64,000 nt of DNA from Saccharopolyspora kobensis (lineage in GTDB: Bacteria; Actinomycetota; Actinomycetes; Mycobacteriales; Pseudonocardiaceae): NCBI RefSeq assembly GCF_900108315.1, contig NZ_FNVB01000011.1:88522-152521 (forward strand), written 5' to 3'. How positions within the stretch are numbered: position 1 is the stretch's first letter; each line of letters opens with the position of its first letter. The position numbers and the translations under genes are program-made. This document shows positions 1 through 7,823 of this stretch, piece after piece. Below the pieces are notes generated by a model that was not told the DNA's origin, did no database searches, and saw only the letters and a list, made by a program, of their open reading frames with translations.

Positions 1-390
1 GAATTCCACGCAGCGGGCTGGCGGGTCGATCACGACCCGCGCACCGACCGAACCACGATCCTCGTCGGCGACCGGGTGAGCGCACTCCGCGCGCCCGCCG
101 CCTTCGCCGCCCACGTGCACCGAGTGCTGGCCGTGCACCTGCAGGCCGGCCCGGTGCTCGCCGACGGATCGGACTGGGTGCTGTTCACCCAGCCCGAGCC
201 GGACGCTGAGACGCCGGTCGACCTGACCGAGCTCACGACCATCCCGAACGGCACCCGGCTCGAAGTGCCGCCGCTGACCGACTCGCGCTGGATCACCCCA
301 CCGCGCCTCGGCCTCTCGGCACCCGCGCACCAGGTGGTCTGCTCCGCGACCCGGCGGGCCATGCTGACCACTCCGCGCGCGGCTGCTTGA
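1..390 (+). CDS. C-terminal part of an unrecognised protein (cut by window edge)
   Basis: The reading frame is open from the first base and ends at TGA 388-390, so 129 residues of the C-terminus are visible and the start lies outside the window. The visible part is soluble, with no membrane segment, and has a hydrophobic helix-like stretch (FAAHVHRVLAVHLQAG) followed by a proline-rich tail. Codon use is typical GC-rich actinobacterial, which supports real coding. I do not recognise the family. It converges with the LuxR-type regulator that ends 21 bases downstream. Confidence 0.6.
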   Translation, partial: EFHAAGWRVDHDPRTDRTTILVGDRVSALRAPAAFAAHVHRVLAVHLQAGPVLADGSDWVLFTQPEPDAETPVDLTELTTIPNGTRLEVPPLTDSRWITPPRLGLSAPAHQVVCSATRRAMLTTPRAAA

Positions 391-411
391 ACGCTCGTCG
401 GACGGGCTCCC

Positions 412-2712
412 TCAAGCCTGCTCGGCGACCCACACCGCGATCTGCGCGCGCGAGGTGACGCCGAGCTTGGCCATGATGTGCTCGATGTGGCTGTCCGAGG
501 TCCGCTTGGAGATCACCAGCTGCTCGGCGATCTGCCGGTTCGACAGGCCCTGCGCCACCAGCCCCGCCACCTCGCGCTCGCGCGGTGTCAGCCGCACCGA
601 GGTGTCCATCGCAGGCGCCGAGTGCCGCTCGCCCAGCGCGAACCGGAGCACTTCGTCCAATGTGGACTCAGCGCCCCGGCGTCGCGCGGTGCGCAAATCC
701 GCGGTGGGCAGCGCGTTGCGGATCCGCGCTTCGGTCTCGGCGTGCCAGGCCAGGTACGGGCGCAGGCCGAACAGGTAGCTGCCCATCGGCTGCCACAGCC
801 GGCTCACCGCGGCGCTCAGCTGCGCGGCCCGGGCGGCCCGGCCCTGCCCCGCGGCCACCCAGGACTCGATCTCGACGGCCAGCAGCACGCCGGGCACATC
901 GCCGAAGAGCTGCTTGGTCCGCAGGCATTCGTGCAGGTGGGACACGGCGGCGTCGAGGTCGCCCTGCTGCCAGCGGACGAGCCCGAGCACCAGCTCGCAC
1001 CACGACCGCGCCCACTTCTCGCCGTGCTCCGCGCAGATCTCCCGGCACCGCCGGCACAGGTCGAGCGCGCGCGGGAGGTCGCCGTGGAAGACGTGCAACG
1101 ACGCCAGGCTCGCCATGCTGAGCATCGCGAGTCCGTCGTGGAGCATGACCTCCTCCTGCTCCAGCGCTTCGGCGAACCACTCCATCGCGGCCTCGTGCCG
1201 GTCGCGGACCATGTCGATGAGCCCGGCGATGTGCGGGACCAGGCCCAGCACCGCCTCCGCCCGCACCTGGCGGGCCACCTCCTGGCCCTCGGCCAGCAGG
1301 TCCAGCGCCGCACCGGAATCCCCCTGCCAGCCGGTGATCAGCGCGTCCACCAGCAGCGCGCGGGCCCGCTGCGGGCTCGGTTCGGGGGAGACCTGCAAGG
1401 CCTCGCCCAGCCAGGAGACGGCTTCCCCGGGAGTTCCGCCCGCGAGCCAGAAGAACCGCAGGGCCGCCGCCATGCGCAGGGCCTCGTCGGCTTCACCGGG
1501 TTCGGTGCAGCAGAACCGCAGCGCACCGCGCAGGTTCTCCCGGTCCAGCCGCAGCCGCGCCAGCCACTCCACCTGGTCCGGCCCGAGCCACTCGGCGTCG
1601 ACGCGTTCGGCCAGCAGCAGGAAGTGATCGCGGTGGCGGCGGCGCAGCACCAGTTCCTTGGTGCCGCCGCCGAGCCGCTCGCGGCCGTACTCCCGGATCG
1701 TCCGCAGCAGCCGGTAGCGGGTGCGCGCGTGCTGCGGGTCCTCCTTGACCAGCACGGACTTCTCGACCAGCCCGGCCACCCCGACGAAGACGTCCTCCAC
1801 GGTCACGCCGTCGCCGACGCACACCGCCTCGGCGGCCTCCAGCTCGAAGCCGTGCGCGAACACCGACAGCCGCGCCCACACGGACTGCTCCACCGGCGAG
1901 CACAGGTCGTAGCTCCACTCCACCGCCGCCCGCAGCGACTGGTGGTGCGGTGATGCGCTGCGATCGCCCCAGGTCAGCAGCCGGTACCGGTCGGTCAGCC
2001 GGGCCAGGACCTCCGACACCGACAGCGACCGCATCCACACCGCGGCCAGCTCGATCGCCAGCGGCAGCCCGTCCAGCTGGTGGCACAGGCGGACCACGTC
2101 GGCTTCGTTGTCCGGCCCGATGGTGAAGCCCGGCAGCACCGCCGACGCCCGGTCGGCGAACAGCTCCAGCGCCTCGTGCCCGACGGCCCGCCGCACCACC
2201 CGGCCCTGCTCGTCGAGCTGCGGCATCAGCAGCGGCGGCACCGACCACACCTGCTCACCGGCGATGGCCAGCGGCGCCCGCGAGGTGACCAGGACGCGCA
2301 GTTCGGGAGCGGTCGTCAGCAGCCCGTTGACCAGCGGTCCGCACTCGTCGAGCAGGTGCTCGCAGCCGTCCAGCACGATCAGCATCCGCTTGTCGGCCAG
2401 GCGCTCGGCGAGCAGGTCCTCGGCCGCACCGGGTGGGGCTCCGCGCAGGCCGAGGCTGCTGACCAGCACCTGCGCGAGGTCGCCGTGCGCGGGTATCTCG
2501 GAGAGCTCCACCAGCCGGATGCCGTCGGGGAAGGCGCGGCGCAGATCTCGCGCGACGCGGGTGGCCAGCCGCGACTTGCCGACTCCGGGCACCCCGGTGA
2601 GAGTCACCAGTCGTGAGCTCGACAGCAGCCGTTTGACCTGCGTGATCGCTCCGCGCCGACCGACGAAGCTCGTCAGGTCGTCGGGAATCCTGCCCACCCG
2701 TCGGGTTGCCAT
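412..2712 (-). CDS. LuxR-family transcriptional regulator with N-terminal ATPase domain
   Basis: A 766-residue signal-integrating regulator. A P-loop (GVPGVGKS, about residues 40-47) opens an AAA/NB-ARC-like ATPase, with the Walker B-like stretch MLIVLDGCEHL and the GLPLAIELAA motif behind it. A helical TPR-like middle follows. The last 60 residues are a GerE/LuxR helix-turn-helix (LTPREREVAGLVAQGLSNRQIAEQL). This architecture is common in actinobacteria (LAL-like). The ATG at 2712 is preferred because a -10-like TACACT (2758-2753) would start the transcript inside the longer frame, whose GTG is at 2781. Its ligand and targets are unknown, and no adjacent gene points to one. Confidence 0.85.
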   Translation of the reverse strand: MATRRVGRIPDDLTSFVGRRGAITQVKRLLSSSRLVTLTGVPGVGKSRLATRVARDLRRAFPDGIRLVELSEIPAHGDLAQVLVSSLGLRGAPPGAAEDLLAERLADKRMLIVLDGCEHLLDECGPLVNGLLTTAPELRVLVTSRAPLAIAGEQVWSVPPLLMPQLDEQGRVVRRAVGHEALELFADRASAVLPGFTIGPDNEADVVRLCHQLDGLPLAIELAAVWMRSLSVSEVLARLTDRYRLLTWGDRSASPHHQSLRAAVEWSYDLCSPVEQSVWARLSVFAHGFELEAAEAVCVGDGVTVEDVFVGVAGLVEKSVLVKEDPQHARTRYRLLRTIREYGRERLGGGTKELVLRRRHRDHFLLLAERVDAEWLGPDQVEWLARLRLDRENLRGALRFCCTEPGEADEALRMAAALRFFWLAGGTPGEAVSWLGEALQVSPEPSPQRARALLVDALITGWQGDSGAALDLLAEGQEVARQVRAEAVLGLVPHIAGLIDMVRDRHEAAMEWFAEALEQEEVMLHDGLAMLSMASLASLHVFHGDLPRALDLCRRCREICAEHGEKWARSWCELVLGLVRWQQGDLDAAVSHLHECLRTKQLFGDVPGVLLAVEIESWVAAGQGRAARAAQLSAAVSRLWQPMGSYLFGLRPYLAWHAETEARIRNALPTADLRTARRRGAESTLDEVLRFALGERHSAPAMDTSVRLTPREREVAGLVAQGLSNRQIAEQLVISKRTSDSHIEHIMAKLGVTSRAQIAVWVAEQA

Positions 2713-2859
2713 CGCGGGACCACCCGCACTCACCGGAAGTACGTCGTGTCCGAGTGTAGGCCCGCTACCACCCGGGTTCACCCGATGAGGGACGTCCGGA
2801 GCACGCCGCAGCCGACGCGGTGAGCAGCGCGTCGGACGTGCTCGGCCGATCAGACGTTT

Positions 2860-4176
2860 TCAGCGATCGGAGGCCAGCGGGAGGCCGGTCCGGTGCGCGG
2901 CGGTGAAGTCCTCGTCGACGAACACCACTTCGCGCCCTTCCCTGGCCAGCAGCGATGCCGCGACCGCGGCGCGGTAGCCGGTGCTGCAGTGCACCCACAC
3001 CACGCCGTCGGGCGGTTCGCTGGAGCGGTCGCGCAGCTCGAACAGCGGGATGTGCACGGCACCGCGCAGGTGACAGCCGCGCCACTCGCGGCGCATCCGC
3101 ACGTCCAGCACCACCGTTCCCGGCCCTGCCTCGGCGAGATCGGCGAAGGTCGCCGACGGCAGGCCGCGCACCAGGCTCGGGTCCGGTGCGAGCTCCTCCG
3201 GGGTGCCGACCGCGGCGGTCGTGCGGTCCAGGCCGATGCGCGCCAGCTCGCGCTGCGCGGCGGCTACCTGCTCGGCCGTCTCGCCCAGCAGGGTCATCGG
3301 CGAGGACCAGTCGGCCAGCCAGCCCAGCCAGTGCGCCAGCGGCCCGTCCAGGCCCAGGCAGATCGCGCCCGCCAGGTGCGCCCGGGAGAACTCCCGGCGG
3401 GAGCGCAGGTCGATCACCCATTCCCCGGTGCGCAACCGCCGGGCCAGCTCCGCAGGCCGCAGCCGGATCGGTTCGCGCAGGTCGACCGGTTCCGGCCCGG
3501 CCTGGTTCCGGGCGCTCAGCTGCGCGTAGTAGCCGGGAACGGGATCCAGCGAGGTCAGGGCTTGATCGACGAAGGCGTCCTCGTCGAGGTGGAACGCGGC
3601 GTTGACCTTCAGCTGCTGGCCGATGGTCGCGCTGTCGCCGTGCGCCGGCCAGACCTGAGCCGCACCGGGCAGGAGCTCGGCGAGCTTGCGCACCGAGGCG
3701 TGCTGCAGCCGGGCGAGGTCCTCGCTGTGCTGCGGGCCGAGCAGATCGGTTCGCCCGGTCGAGCCGGAAAGCAGCGAGTCGCCGGTGAAGACGCCGATCG
3801 CGCCGTCGGCGTTCTCCAGCACGTAGGCCAGGTGGTGGAAGGTGTGCCCGGGCGTGGCCAGCACGCGCAGCCGCAGCTGCGGCGACACCTCCAGCACGTC
3901 GCCCTCCACCAGCGGCCGCGCGTGAGGCACCTGGTCGGCCGCCGCGACCCCGTACTCCGCGCCGGTCAGCCGGGACAGCTCCACACCGCCGGAGAGGTGG
4001 TCGTGGTGCAGGTGGGTGTCGAGCACGTGCGTGATGCGGACTCCGCGACGCCCCGCGGCGGCCAGGAAGCGGTCCACATCGCGGGCCGGGTCGATCACCA
4101 CCGCTCGCCCGTCGTCGCAGACCAGGTAGCTGCGGGCGCCCAGCGATGCGGTCTCGACGGTTTCGACCTCCACCAT
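2860..4176 (-). CDS. MBL-fold persulfide dioxygenase fused to two rhodanese domains
   Basis: A 438-residue protein. The N-terminal metallo-beta-lactamase domain has the metal motif THLHHDHLSGG, the type found in ETHE1-like glutathione persulfide dioxygenases. Two rhodanese domains follow. The first (VIDLRSRREFSRAHLAG) lacks a catalytic cysteine. The second has a typical active loop, HCSTGYR, with C as the persulfide acceptor. The likely role is oxidation and transfer of sulfane sulfur in the cytoplasm. The ATG at 4176 overlaps the cupin stop codon (ATGA), so the two are probably translationally coupled. A longer in-frame extension to 4290 runs inside the cupin gene and is not believed. Confidence 0.88.
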   Translation of the reverse strand: MVEVETVETASLGARSYLVCDDGRAVVIDPARDVDRFLAAAGRRGVRITHVLDTHLHHDHLSGGVELSRLTGAEYGVAAADQVPHARPLVEGDVLEVSPQLRLRVLATPGHTFHHLAYVLENADGAIGVFTGDSLLSGSTGRTDLLGPQHSEDLARLQHASVRKLAELLPGAAQVWPAHGDSATIGQQLKVNAAFHLDEDAFVDQALTSLDPVPGYYAQLSARNQAGPEPVDLREPIRLRPAELARRLRTGEWVIDLRSRREFSRAHLAGAICLGLDGPLAHWLGWLADWSSPMTLLGETAEQVAAAQRELARIGLDRTTAAVGTPEELAPDPSLVRGLPSATFADLAEAGPGTVVLDVRMRREWRGCHLRGAVHIPLFELRDRSSEPPDGVVWVHCSTGYRAAVAASLLAREGREVVFVDEDFTAAHRTGLPLASDR

Positions 4177-4523
4177 CACGCGGGTTTCTCGTCCCGGCCG
4201 TGGACCTGGGCCGGCGGGTGCGTGGCCTCCACGGCGGTGAACTCCTCCAGGATCTTGTAGTGATGCTCGGCGCCCTTCGGGATGATCCACGAGTCCCCGG
4301 GCTGCAGCAGCACGACCTGGCCTTCGCTGTGCAGCTCCGCGCGGCCGCTGATCACGTAGCCGACGGTCTCGTAGTCCCTGGCGGCTGATTCCTTCTCCAA
4401 GCCGGGCGGCTCACCGCGCCACAGCCGCATCGCCAAGCCGACGCCTTCGGCGAGGTAGTACTGGCCCTGCGTGCCGCGTGGCGAGTGCGCGCCGTCCACC
4501 TTGATGATCGTGGTGTCGCTCAT
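4176..4523 (-). CDS. Small cupin-domain protein
   Basis: A 115-residue single-domain cupin. The conserved beta-barrel signatures are visible: GYVISGRAELHSEGQ (motif 1 region) and LQPGDSWIIPKGAEHHYKI (motif 2), with histidines and glutamates that could hold a metal. The ATG at 4523 is preceded by GGGAGG at good spacing; the frame could also open three codons earlier at a GTG. It sits 61 bases below crcB and overlaps the persulfide dioxygenase, which suggests a role in thiol or sulfur chemistry, but the substrate cannot be read from sequence. Confidence 0.8.
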   Translation of the reverse strand: MSDTTIIKVDGAHSPRGTQGQYYLAEGVGLAMRLWRGEPPGLEKESAARDYETVGYVISGRAELHSEGQVVLLQPGDSWIIPKGAEHHYKILEEFTAVEATHPPAQVHGRDEKPA

Positions 4524-4584
4524 CGGATCCACCTCCCGCGGGTGTCCCCGATTCTCCCGCCGGTGTCGCGGCGGGGCAGCGCGA

Positions 4585-4959
4585 TCAGGCCAGCACCGCG
4601 GCGGCCAGCACCACGCCGACCACTCCGGAACCGATGCCGGCCAGCACCGTCCCGAGCACGTTGAGCACCGCGTACAGCCGCGCGCCGTCGGCGAGCAGGC
4701 GCACGCTCTCGTAGCCGAAGGTGCTGAAGGTCGTCAGCGCCCCGCAGAACCCGACGCCCACCAGCGCCTGCAACTCCGGCGACTCCAGGCCGAACAGCGC
4801 TGCGCCGGTGAGGACGCCGAGGATCAGGGAACCGACCGCGTTGACCGTCAAGGTGCCCCACGGGAAGCCGGTGTCGTGCCGGGCCTGGACCCAGCGATCG
4901 GTGAGGAAGCGCAAGCAGGCGCCCAGGGCGCCGCCGATCGCGACCAGTGCGAAGGTCAC
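4585..4959 (-). CDS. crcB: CrcB/Fluc fluoride channel subunit (second copy)
   Basis: A 124-residue membrane protein with four hydrophobic segments. It carries the family motifs WGTLTVNAVGS (the pore asparagine) and GFCGALTTFSTF (the phenylalanine/serine track). CrcB proteins export fluoride as dual-topology dimers. Its ATG overlaps the stop of the DUF190 gene (ATGA 4956-4959). A second crcB lies just upstream of DUF190, so the two subunits may form a heterodimer, as is common when crcB occurs in pairs. Confidence 0.92.
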   Translation of the reverse strand: MTFALVAIGGALGACLRFLTDRWVQARHDTGFPWGTLTVNAVGSLILGVLTGAALFGLESPELQALVGVGFCGALTTFSTFGYESVRLLADGARLYAVLNVLGTVLAGIGSGVVGVVLAAAVLA

Positions 4960-5297
4960 CGCTGCTCCCGTCCGGCGTAGCGGATCACCTCGACCTCGTC
5001 GAGCAGCACCAGTCCCTCGGTGACCAGCTCGTCGAGCTCGGGCAGGAAGTCCCGCACCCGCTGCTCGTCGTCGACGATCACCACCGCGATCGGCATGTCC
5101 TCGCTCAACGACAGCAGCCGCGTGGTGTGGATCGCCGAGGAGGCGCCGAAGCCCTCCACGCCGCGGAACACCGAAGCTCCCGCCAGCCCGGCTTTCCGCG
5201 CCCTGCGCACGATCTCGTGGTAGAGCGGTTTGTGCTGGTAGGTGTCGGTCTCACCGAAGATCGCGGTGAGCCGGACGGCATGGCCGTGCAGCCGCAT
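4956..5297 (-). CDS. DUF190 (PII-like) protein of a CrcB operon
   Basis: A 113-residue soluble protein beginning MRLHGHAVRLTAIFGETD, matching DUF190. This is a small ferredoxin-like/PII-like family that is often encoded with crcB. Motifs FRGVEGFG and HTTRLLSLSEDMPIAVVIVDDE are visible. Start and stop overlap both neighbouring crcB genes by four bases (ATGA at each end), which fixes the start at 5297 and implies coupled translation. A regulatory role for the channel is inferred from context only. Confidence 0.88.
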   Translation of the reverse strand: MRLHGHAVRLTAIFGETDTYQHKPLYHEIVRRARKAGLAGASVFRGVEGFGASSAIHTTRLLSLSEDMPIAVVIVDDEQRVRDFLPELDELVTEGLVLLDEVEVIRYAGREQR

Positions 5298-5740
5298 CAG
5301 CGATTCCCCCTCCCGAGCGCACCGGCCACCGACCGCGCGCCGAGCACGCCGACGGCCACCGCGAGCAAGCAGGACAGCACGGTGCCCGCGAGGTAGGCCA
5401 GGGCGAGCGCGGCACGGCCGTCGAGCACCAGGTGCACCGCGTCGGCGACGTAGGTGGAGAACGTGGTGAACCCGCCCAGCACGCCGACACCCAGGAACGG
5501 CCGGACCAGCCGGTGCGCGGTGACCAGGTCGGTGATCACGAACATCAGCACGCCGATGGCCAGGCAGCCGACCACGTTGACCACGAAGGTCGACAGCGGG
5601 CCGGGCCAGGCCAGGTAGGCGCCGTAGCGCAGCACCGAGCCGGTGGCGCCACCCGCGGCGACCGCGGCGAGCACGTCCCACGGCGGACGCGTCCGGGGCC
5701 TGCGGGCCGGGCGCAGCTCGGCGGGGAAAGCGGACCCCAT
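5297..5740 (-). CDS. crcB: CrcB/Fluc fluoride channel subunit (first copy)
   Basis: A 147-residue membrane protein with four hydrophobic helices. It has the family signatures STFVVNVVGC and GVLGGFTTFSTYV, and an about 25-residue basic/proline N-terminal extension. It is the first gene of the coupled set crcB-DUF190-crcB. The ATG at 5740 follows GGGAGG; the longer frame to 5842 runs into the intergenic palindrome and is rejected. An 8-bp inverted repeat (GTGCCCGA...TCGGGCAC, 5766-5788) lies in the leader. I found no match to the conserved fluoride riboswitch core. Confidence 0.9.
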   Translation of the reverse strand: MGSAFPAELRPARRPRTRPPWDVLAAVAAGGATGSVLRYGAYLAWPGPLSTFVVNVVGCLAIGVLMFVITDLVTAHRLVRPFLGVGVLGGFTTFSTYVADAVHLVLDGRAALALAYLAGTVLSCLLAVAVGVLGARSVAGALGRGNR

Positions 5741-5765
5741 GAACCCTCCCGCACGATCTCGACCT

Positions 5766-5788
5766 GTGCCCGAACGGTACTCGGGCAC
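5766..5788 (-). promoter_or_regulatory. Inverted repeat in the crcB leader
   Basis: GTGCCCGA and TCGGGCAC (8 bp, 7-nt spacer) sit 26 bases before the first crcB start. It could be an operator or an mRNA hairpin. Nothing in the sequence decides between these. Confidence 0.35.
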
Positions 5789-5822
5789 GGCCCGCGGAGC
5801 TGCGCCGCGATGGCTCCGCCGC

Positions 5823-5866
5823 GCAATTTCAATTGAAATCAACCTGCTGATTTCAATTGAAATTGC
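5823..5866. repeat. Paired ATTTCAATTGAAAT palindromes (copy 1)
   Basis: Two perfect 14-bp palindromes ATTTCAATTGAAAT lie at 5826-5839 and 5850-5863, with centres 24 bp apart. The whole 44-bp unit is itself a 19-bp inverted repeat (5823-5841 and 5848-5866). The AT-rich boxes stand out sharply from the GC-rich surroundings. The same unit occurs at 5941-5984 and 35796-35839. Confidence 0.9.
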
Positions 5867-5940
5867 GGTCCTTCGGCGCGTCGGGCACCCGACACGCCGG
5901 TGGTGCGTCGGGTGCCCGTGGGATTCCGTCGGGTGGTCGT

Positions 5941-5984
5941 GCGATTTCCATTGAAATCAGACGTGCGATTTCCATTGAAATTGC
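5941..5984. repeat. Paired ATTTCCATTGAAAT boxes (copy 2)
   Basis: Boxes at 5944-5957 and 5968-5981 have the same 24-bp centre distance as copy 1. Both carry the same A-to-C change in the left arm, so each box is an imperfect palindrome. It lies in the 344-base gap between crcB and the TipA-like regulator, a gap that otherwise holds no gene. Confidence 0.85.
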
Positions 5985-6084
5985 ACAGGTCCCCACGGCC
6001 CCACGGGGTTCTGATCGCGTCTTCCGGGGTGTCGGGTGTTGGACGCACCGGAGGTGTGCCTGCTTTCGTTGGCGTTGTGGGGAG

Positions 6085-6840
6085 CTACTCGCCGGCTCGG
6101 TCGGCGTTGGCGTGGATCGCCGTGCGGATGTAGGCCGCCAGGCCCGGTTCGAGCTTCTCGTAGTGATCCGTGAAGCGCTCGTCCGCCACGTACATGTCGC
6201 CGAGGCCGCGGTGGATCTCGTACGTGCAGTCGTAGCACCAGCGCGTGATGTGCCGGCGGTGCTCCTCCGCGAGGTCCATGGCCTGCTCGCTGTCCGGTGC
6301 CACCCCGGCCTGCTTGGCCTGTGCGAGCCGCTGCCCGACTTCCTGCTGCTCGGCCATGAAGCGCTGCCAGTCCTGCTTGGTGAAGGAGCTCATCCGCTGC
6401 TGGGACTGGCGGTACGCGTCGGTGCCGCCCCAGCGCCGCTCGGCCTCCTCGGCGTGGTCGTCCGGGTCGAAATCGCCGAACAGCTCGAACTTCTCCTCCT
6501 GCGTCAGCTCGACGCCCATCGTGCTCGCCTCCAGTTCGCGTTCCACTGCCGCGACCACCCGCTGCAGCCGGTCGATCCGCGCCAGCAGCAGTTCGCGTTG
6601 CCGCCGCAGGTGTTCGCGGTCGGTGCCGTCGGCGAGGATGGTCGCGATCTCGTCGAGGCCGAGGTCCATCGCCCGGTACCCGAGGATCCGGCGCAGCCGG
6701 TCCAGGTCCGCGTCGGAGTAGCTGCGGTAGCCCGCGGCCGTCCGGGCGCTCGGGGTGAGCAGTCCGATCTCGTCGTAGTGGTGCAGGGTGCGCACCGTCG
6801 TTCCGGAGATCCGCGCTGCTTCGCCGACCGAGTGGGGCAC
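6085..6840 (-). CDS. TipA-like MerR-family regulator with TipAS drug-binding domain
   Basis: A 251-residue activator. An N-terminal MerR winged helix (SVGEAARISGTTVRTLHHYDEIGLL) is followed by a coiled-coil dimer helix and a C-terminal TipAS-type globin-like domain (SFTKQDWQRFMAEQQEVGQRL, and the tail ...HIRTA-like helix). In Streptomyces, TipA binds thiopeptides and other multidrug ligands. The GTG at 6840 is chosen because GGAGG lies 8 bases upstream; the GTG at 6849 would abut the Shine-Dalgarno. The promoter shows a MerR-type 19-bp spacer with a dyad, so autoactivation is likely. Confidence 0.9.
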   Translation of the reverse strand: MPHSVGEAARISGTTVRTLHHYDEIGLLTPSARTAAGYRSYSDADLDRLRRILGYRAMDLGLDEIATILADGTDREHLRRQRELLLARIDRLQRVVAAVERELEASTMGVELTQEEKFELFGDFDPDDHAEEAERRWGGTDAYRQSQQRMSSFTKQDWQRFMAEQQEVGQRLAQAKQAGVAPDSEQAMDLAEEHRRHITRWCYDCTYEIHRGLGDMYVADERFTDHYEKLEPGLAAYIRTAIHANADRAGE

Positions 6841-6862
6841 GGTCCTCACCTCCTCGTCGACG

Positions 6863-6893
6863 AGCCTGGGGCCTCACGCGACGTGAGGGTCAA
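6863..6893 (-). promoter_or_regulatory. MerR-type promoter/operator of the TipA-like gene
   Basis: On the minus strand, TTGACC (6893-6888) and CAGGCT (6868-6863) are separated by 19 bp. The dyad CCTCACG-N3-CGTGAGG (6872-6888) fills the spacer. An overlong spacer with a dyad between the boxes is the hallmark of MerR-activated promoters. Confidence 0.8.
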
Positions 6894-6947
6894 GCCGGAT
6901 TCTGCCGCGTCCGCCCGGGTGAAGCAGAGATCACCGGAAACCGGCCC

Positions 6948-7003
6948 TTGGCAGCGCCGGCACCGCGATCTAGGGTGAGTGAAGTTAAGTAAGGCTTGCC
7001 TAA
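6948..7003 (+). promoter_or_regulatory. Haem oxygenase promoter with iron-repressor (DtxR/IdeR/DmdR) box
   Basis: A promoter is visible as TTGGCA (6948-6953), a 17-bp spacer and TAGGGT (6971-6976). Directly downstream, TTAAGTAAGGCTTGCCTAA (6985-7003) matches 15 of 19 positions of the DtxR-family consensus TTAGGTTAGGCTAACCTAA. The box covers the expected transcription start, so iron-replete repression is the likely mode. Confidence 0.85.
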
Positions 7004-7017
7004 GTAAGGGGTTGCCG

Positions 7018-7689
7018 ATGACGACCACCGAACGTCCGGTCCGCCGCGACTTCGCGCAGCGGCTGCGCGCGGAGACCCGCGCCGAGCACGGCCGCGCGCA
7101 CCGCCAGCCCTACGTCCGGGCCCTGCTGGCCGGTCAGCTCGGGGCCGAGGACTTCGCGATGCTGCTCGCCCAGCACTACTTCGCCTACGCGGTGCTGGAG
7201 GCGGCCGCCGAGCACATGCGCGGCGACCTCGTCGCCGGTCCCTTCGTCAGCGACCGCCTGCGGCGGCTGCCCGCGCTGGAGGCCGATCTCCAGCACTACT
7301 TCGGCCGCGGCTGGCGGCGCAAGATCGCGCCCAGCGCCGCCACCGAGGAGTACCTGGCGCGGATGCGCGAGGTCTGCTTCGACTGGCCGGGCGGTTTCGT
7401 CGCGCACCACTACACGCGCTACCTGGCCGATCTCTCCGGCGGTCAGGCGATCCGGGCGATCGTGGGCCGGAGCCTCGGCCGCTCGGACGGTGCCGGTTTC
7501 ACGTTCCTGACCTTCGAGCGGATCCCGAACGGCCCGCGCTTCAAGGACGCCTACCGCACCCTGCTGGACACTGCGGGCTGGAGCGCCGCGGAGGAGGATC
7601 GGATCGTGGCCGAGGTCAAGCGCGCCTATGCGCACAACACGCGCGTCCTCGCCGAGCTCAGCTACCTGCTGATCCCGCGGCAGCGGTGA
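7018..7689 (+). CDS. Biliverdin-producing haem oxygenase
   Basis: A 223-residue all-helical enzyme that opens haem to biliverdin, CO and free iron. Seen: an N-terminal helix RLRAETRAEHGRAH holding the candidate proximal histidine, and the distal-helix motif YLADLSGGQAI that is near-invariant in haem oxygenases. The length matches the family (about 215-240). The ATG at 7018 follows an AAGGGG ribosome site and the iron box described separately. Together these make an iron-scavenging gene induced by iron limitation. No haem-uptake genes lie beside it. Confidence 0.92.
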   Translation: MTTTERPVRRDFAQRLRAETRAEHGRAHRQPYVRALLAGQLGAEDFAMLLAQHYFAYAVLEAAAEHMRGDLVAGPFVSDRLRRLPALEADLQHYFGRGWRRKIAPSAATEEYLARMREVCFDWPGGFVAHHYTRYLADLSGGQAIRAIVGRSLGRSDGAGFTFLTFERIPNGPRFKDAYRTLLDTAGWSAAEEDRIVAEVKRAYAHNTRVLAELSYLLIPRQR

Positions 7690-7736
7690 TCTGCTGGCCC
7701 TCCCGGGTGGTGTAGCGAAGACCGCCTTGGCAGAAG

Positions 7737-7774
7737 TTACCGTCAGGTAATACCCTCTTGTTACCGACGAGTAA
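7737..7774 (+). promoter_or_regulatory. Double operator TTACC-N4-GGTAA upstream of acyl-CoA dehydrogenase
   Basis: A perfect site TTACCgtcaGGTAA (7737-7750) is followed exactly 24 bp later by TTACCgacgAGTAA (7761-7774), about 50-87 bases before the start codon. The same motif stands upstream of the EtfD-like gene at 60352-60365. Binding by a TetR-type repressor is inferred. Confidence 0.75.
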
Positions 7775-7823
7775 GGGCTCTAGCCGGGCCCACCCGCAGC
7801 AGCGTGCAAGAGGGAGCCTTTCC

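Noticed and set aside
478..1953. 491-codon plus-strand frame opposite the LuxR-type regulator
   Set aside because: It is antisense to a gene with clear ATPase and LuxR motifs and is arginine/histidine/glutamine-rich with no recognisable fold. It is a GC-driven shadow.
5741..5822. Fluoride riboswitch before crcB
   Set aside because: Only a simple 8-bp inverted repeat is present; the conserved pseudoknot core of the crcB riboswitch could not be found by eye on either strand.
5823..5984. CRISPR array
   Set aside because: Only two pairs of short palindromic boxes occur, with a 24-bp period inside each pair. There is no regular repeat-spacer series and no cas genes.
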